NCBI GenBank assembly: GCA_038215095.1
Contig: JBBQRG010000032.1
Location: forward strand, 1 to 33,384
Reading direction: 5' to 3'
Length of the DNA: 33,384 nt
From: DATACN01 sp038215095
GTDB taxonomy: Bacteria > Actinomycetota > Thermoleophilia > Solirubrobacterales > Thermoleophilaceae
The position numbers and the translations under genes were made by a program. Below are positions 32,226 to 33,384 of this stretch, one piece after another. A model generated the notes under the pieces. The model was not told where the DNA came from. It was given only the letters and a program-made list of their open reading frames with translations, and searched no databases. The stretch's first letter is position 1, and the number at the start of each line of letters is the position of its first letter.

Positions 32226-32914
32226 GGCTCCGGATGCTCCTCGGTGGAGGCGAGGATCTGCGCCAGGTGAACCGTCCGCATGCCCGTCCGTTGGCGCGAG
32301 AGGCCGCCGCCGATGTGCATCAGGCAGGAGTTGTCGCCGGCGGCCACGACCTCCGCCCGGGTGTCGAGGGCGCTGCGCAGCTTGTCAGACAGCATCGCCA
32401 TCGACACGTCGGCGTTCTTGACCGCGAACGTGCCGCCGAAGCCGCAGCACTCGCTCGCGTCCGGCAGCTCCACGAGGTCGATGCCCTTCACGGCGCGCAG
32501 CAGGCGCAGCGGCGCATCGCCCACCCGCAGCACGCGCAGCGAGTGACAGGTCGGGTGCCAGGTCACGCGATGCGGGTAGTAGGCCCCGACGTCCTCGAGC
32601 CCCAGCGGCCCGGTCAGGAACTCCGACAGCTCGTACACGGGCGCGTCCACGCCGGCGTGCTCGCGCACCATCGCGACGCACGAGGCCGAGGGCGAGACCA
32701 CGGCCTCTGCGCCCGCGAAGACGCGCTCGAAGCGCCGCGCCAGCTCCAGGCCCTCACGCGCGTAGCCGGAGTTGAAGTGCATCTGCCCGCAGCAGGTCTG
32801 CTCCTCCGGAAAGTCGACCTCGCAGCCGAGCCGCTCCAACAGGCGCACGGTCGCGCGTCCTGTCTCGGGAAACAGCGTGTCGTTGAAGCAGGTCACGAAC
32901 AGCGCGACGCGCAC
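32222..32914 (-). CDS. lutA: LutA CCG-domain lactate utilization protein
   Basis: 230 residues with two cysteine-rich CCG domains: QTCCGQMHFNSGY (C41-C42) with an early partner Cys in FVTCFNDTL, and ECCGFGGTFAVKN near residues 155-167 with HPTCHSLR before it. The family is LutA/YkgE (GlpC/HdrD-like), a subunit of the lactate dehydrogenase complex. GTG start at 32914. First gene of lutABC-fmt-zinc ribbon, divergent from the lactate permease. Confidence 0.95.
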   Translation of the reverse strand: MRVALFVTCFNDTLFPETGRATVRLLERLGCEVDFPEEQTCCGQMHFNSGYAREGLELARRFERVFAGAEAVVSPSASCVAMVREHAGVDAPVYELSEFLTGPLGLEDVGAYYPHRVTWHPTCHSLRVLRVGDAPLRLLRAVKGIDLVELPDASECCGFGGTFAVKNADVSMAMLSDKLRSALDTRAEVVAAGDNSCLMHIGGGLSRQRTGMRTVHLAQILASTEEHPEP

Positions 32915-32950
32915 AGCGGCCCAGCCTACGGGTTTCCCTCACCCCCCCCT

Positions 32951-32971
32951 CCAGGATAAGCTGGCGATAAG
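32951..32971. promoter_or_regulatory. Possible control site between lutA and the lactate permease
   Basis: In the 76-nt divergent gap there is a small inverted repeat CCAG-GATAAG-CTGG (32951-32964) and a direct repeat of GATAAG at 32955 and 32966, 11 bases apart (one helical turn). A lactate-responsive regulator could bind here. The evidence is position and symmetry only. Confidence 0.25.
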
Positions 32972-32990
32972 ACCCACGAGGGAGGGCATC

Positions 32991-33384
32991 TTGTTCCAGC
33001 AGGACTTTTCGCCGGTATCGAATTCGCTCGGCCTGTCGTCGATCTTCGCCGCGTTGCCGATTCTCACGCTGTTCGTGCTGCTCGGCGGCTTCAAGGTGAA
33101 GGCGCACATAGCCGCGCTGGCGTCGCTCGCCGTCGCGGCGCTGGTCGCGTTGATCGTGTACGACATGCCGATCGGCCAGGCGGCCCTGTCCACGTCGGAG
33201 GGCGCGACCTTCGGCCTGTTCCCGATCATGTGGATCGTCGTCGCGGCGATCTGGGTCTACAACATGACCGTCGAGACCGGCCACTTCGCGGTTCTCAGGC
33301 GCTCCTTCGGCACGATCTCGGACGACCAGCGCATCCAGGCGGTCGTGATCGCGTTCGCCTTCGGCGCGCTGCTCGAGGCGCTCG
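32991..33384 (+). CDS. L-lactate permease, N-terminal part (cut by right edge)
   Basis: 131 codons visible, open to the end of the window. Membrane helices around residues 15-35 (LSSIFAALPILTLFVLLGG), 40-60 and 80-98. The sequence ATFGLFPIMWIVVAAIWVYNMTVETGHFAVLRRSF is the LctP/LldP signature region (positions about 73-107). It imports L-lactate with protons and would feed the divergent LutABC oxidation pathway. The start is TTG at 32991, supported by GGAGGG just upstream (32981-32986). Confidence 0.9.
   Translation, partial: MFQQDFSPVSNSLGLSSIFAALPILTLFVLLGGFKVKAHIAALASLAVAALVALIVYDMPIGQAALSTSEGATFGLFPIMWIVVAAIWVYNMTVETGHFAVLRRSFGTISDDQRIQAVVIAFAFGALLEAL

Overview
The window is GC-rich (roughly 70 % by eye), with heavy use of GTG and TTG starts and many 1-10 nt gene overlaps. 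Gene content (a riboflavin operon, LutABC, sigma-4-like HTH proteins, GT-C membrane proteins with DPWAW motifs) suggests a high-GC actinobacterium, most likely of the Thermoleophilia/Solirubrobacterales type. That placement is inference from style and content, not from a search. I saw no rRNA, tRNA, CRISPR array, transposase or integrase.

Layout. (1) 1-2868, minus strand: riboflavin genes ribD-ribE-ribBA; ribBA runs off the left edge. (2) 2913-4751, plus: a GT39-like membrane glycosyltransferase, convergent with the next block. (3) 14387-4794, minus: a probable operon of a flippase-like (LPG synthase TM) protein, two GT-C-type membrane proteins, a FAD oxidoreductase of the UDP-galactopyranose mutase/protoporphyrinogen oxidase type, and three tandem secreted GH6-like proteins. 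(4) 14528-17339, plus, divergent from block 3: a secreted GH2 glycosidase, a lipoprotein and an AAC(6')-like GNAT. (5) 22918-17336, minus: a second DPWAW GT-C protein, a DPGSGS mini membrane protein, a two-part methyltransferase, a membrane sulfatase/phosphoglycerol-transferase-like enzyme and a small membrane protein. (6) 22987-26022, plus, divergent from block 5: a GT2 glycosyltransferase, a methyltransferase and a Wzx-like flippase, followed by a probable epimerase fragment and a hotdog-fold gene. (7) 27205-28965, plus: a signal-peptide protein with a sigma-region-4-like HTH. (8) 32914-28976, minus: lutA-lutB-lutC-fmt-zinc ribbon. (9) 32991 to the right edge, plus: an L-lactate permease, divergent from lutABC.

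How they fit together. Blocks 2-6 look like one surface-glycan locus. The GT2 enzyme could charge a lipid carrier, the GT-C enzymes transfer sugars on the outer face, the Wzx-like and LPG-synthase-like proteins move lipid-linked material, and the methyltransferases and sulfatase-fold enzyme decorate it. The secreted GH6-like and GH2 proteins would act on or bind the product. fmt and ribD, which are commonly close together in actinobacteria (fmt-rsmB-rpe-ribD), sit at opposite ends of this locus in the ancestral orientation, with rsmB and rpe missing. This suggests the glycan locus was inserted between them.

Most interesting signals: the three GH6 paralogues keep the proton-donor Asp but have lost nearly every other active-site residue; an inverted repeat GGTAGC-N10-GCTACC lies upstream of both the GH6 run and the GH2 gene; an AAAACCACG element sits exactly 25 nt upstream of two GH6 start codons; a 4 x 7-nt tandem repeat lies inside the flippase gene; and an HTH domain is predicted to be outside the cytoplasm.
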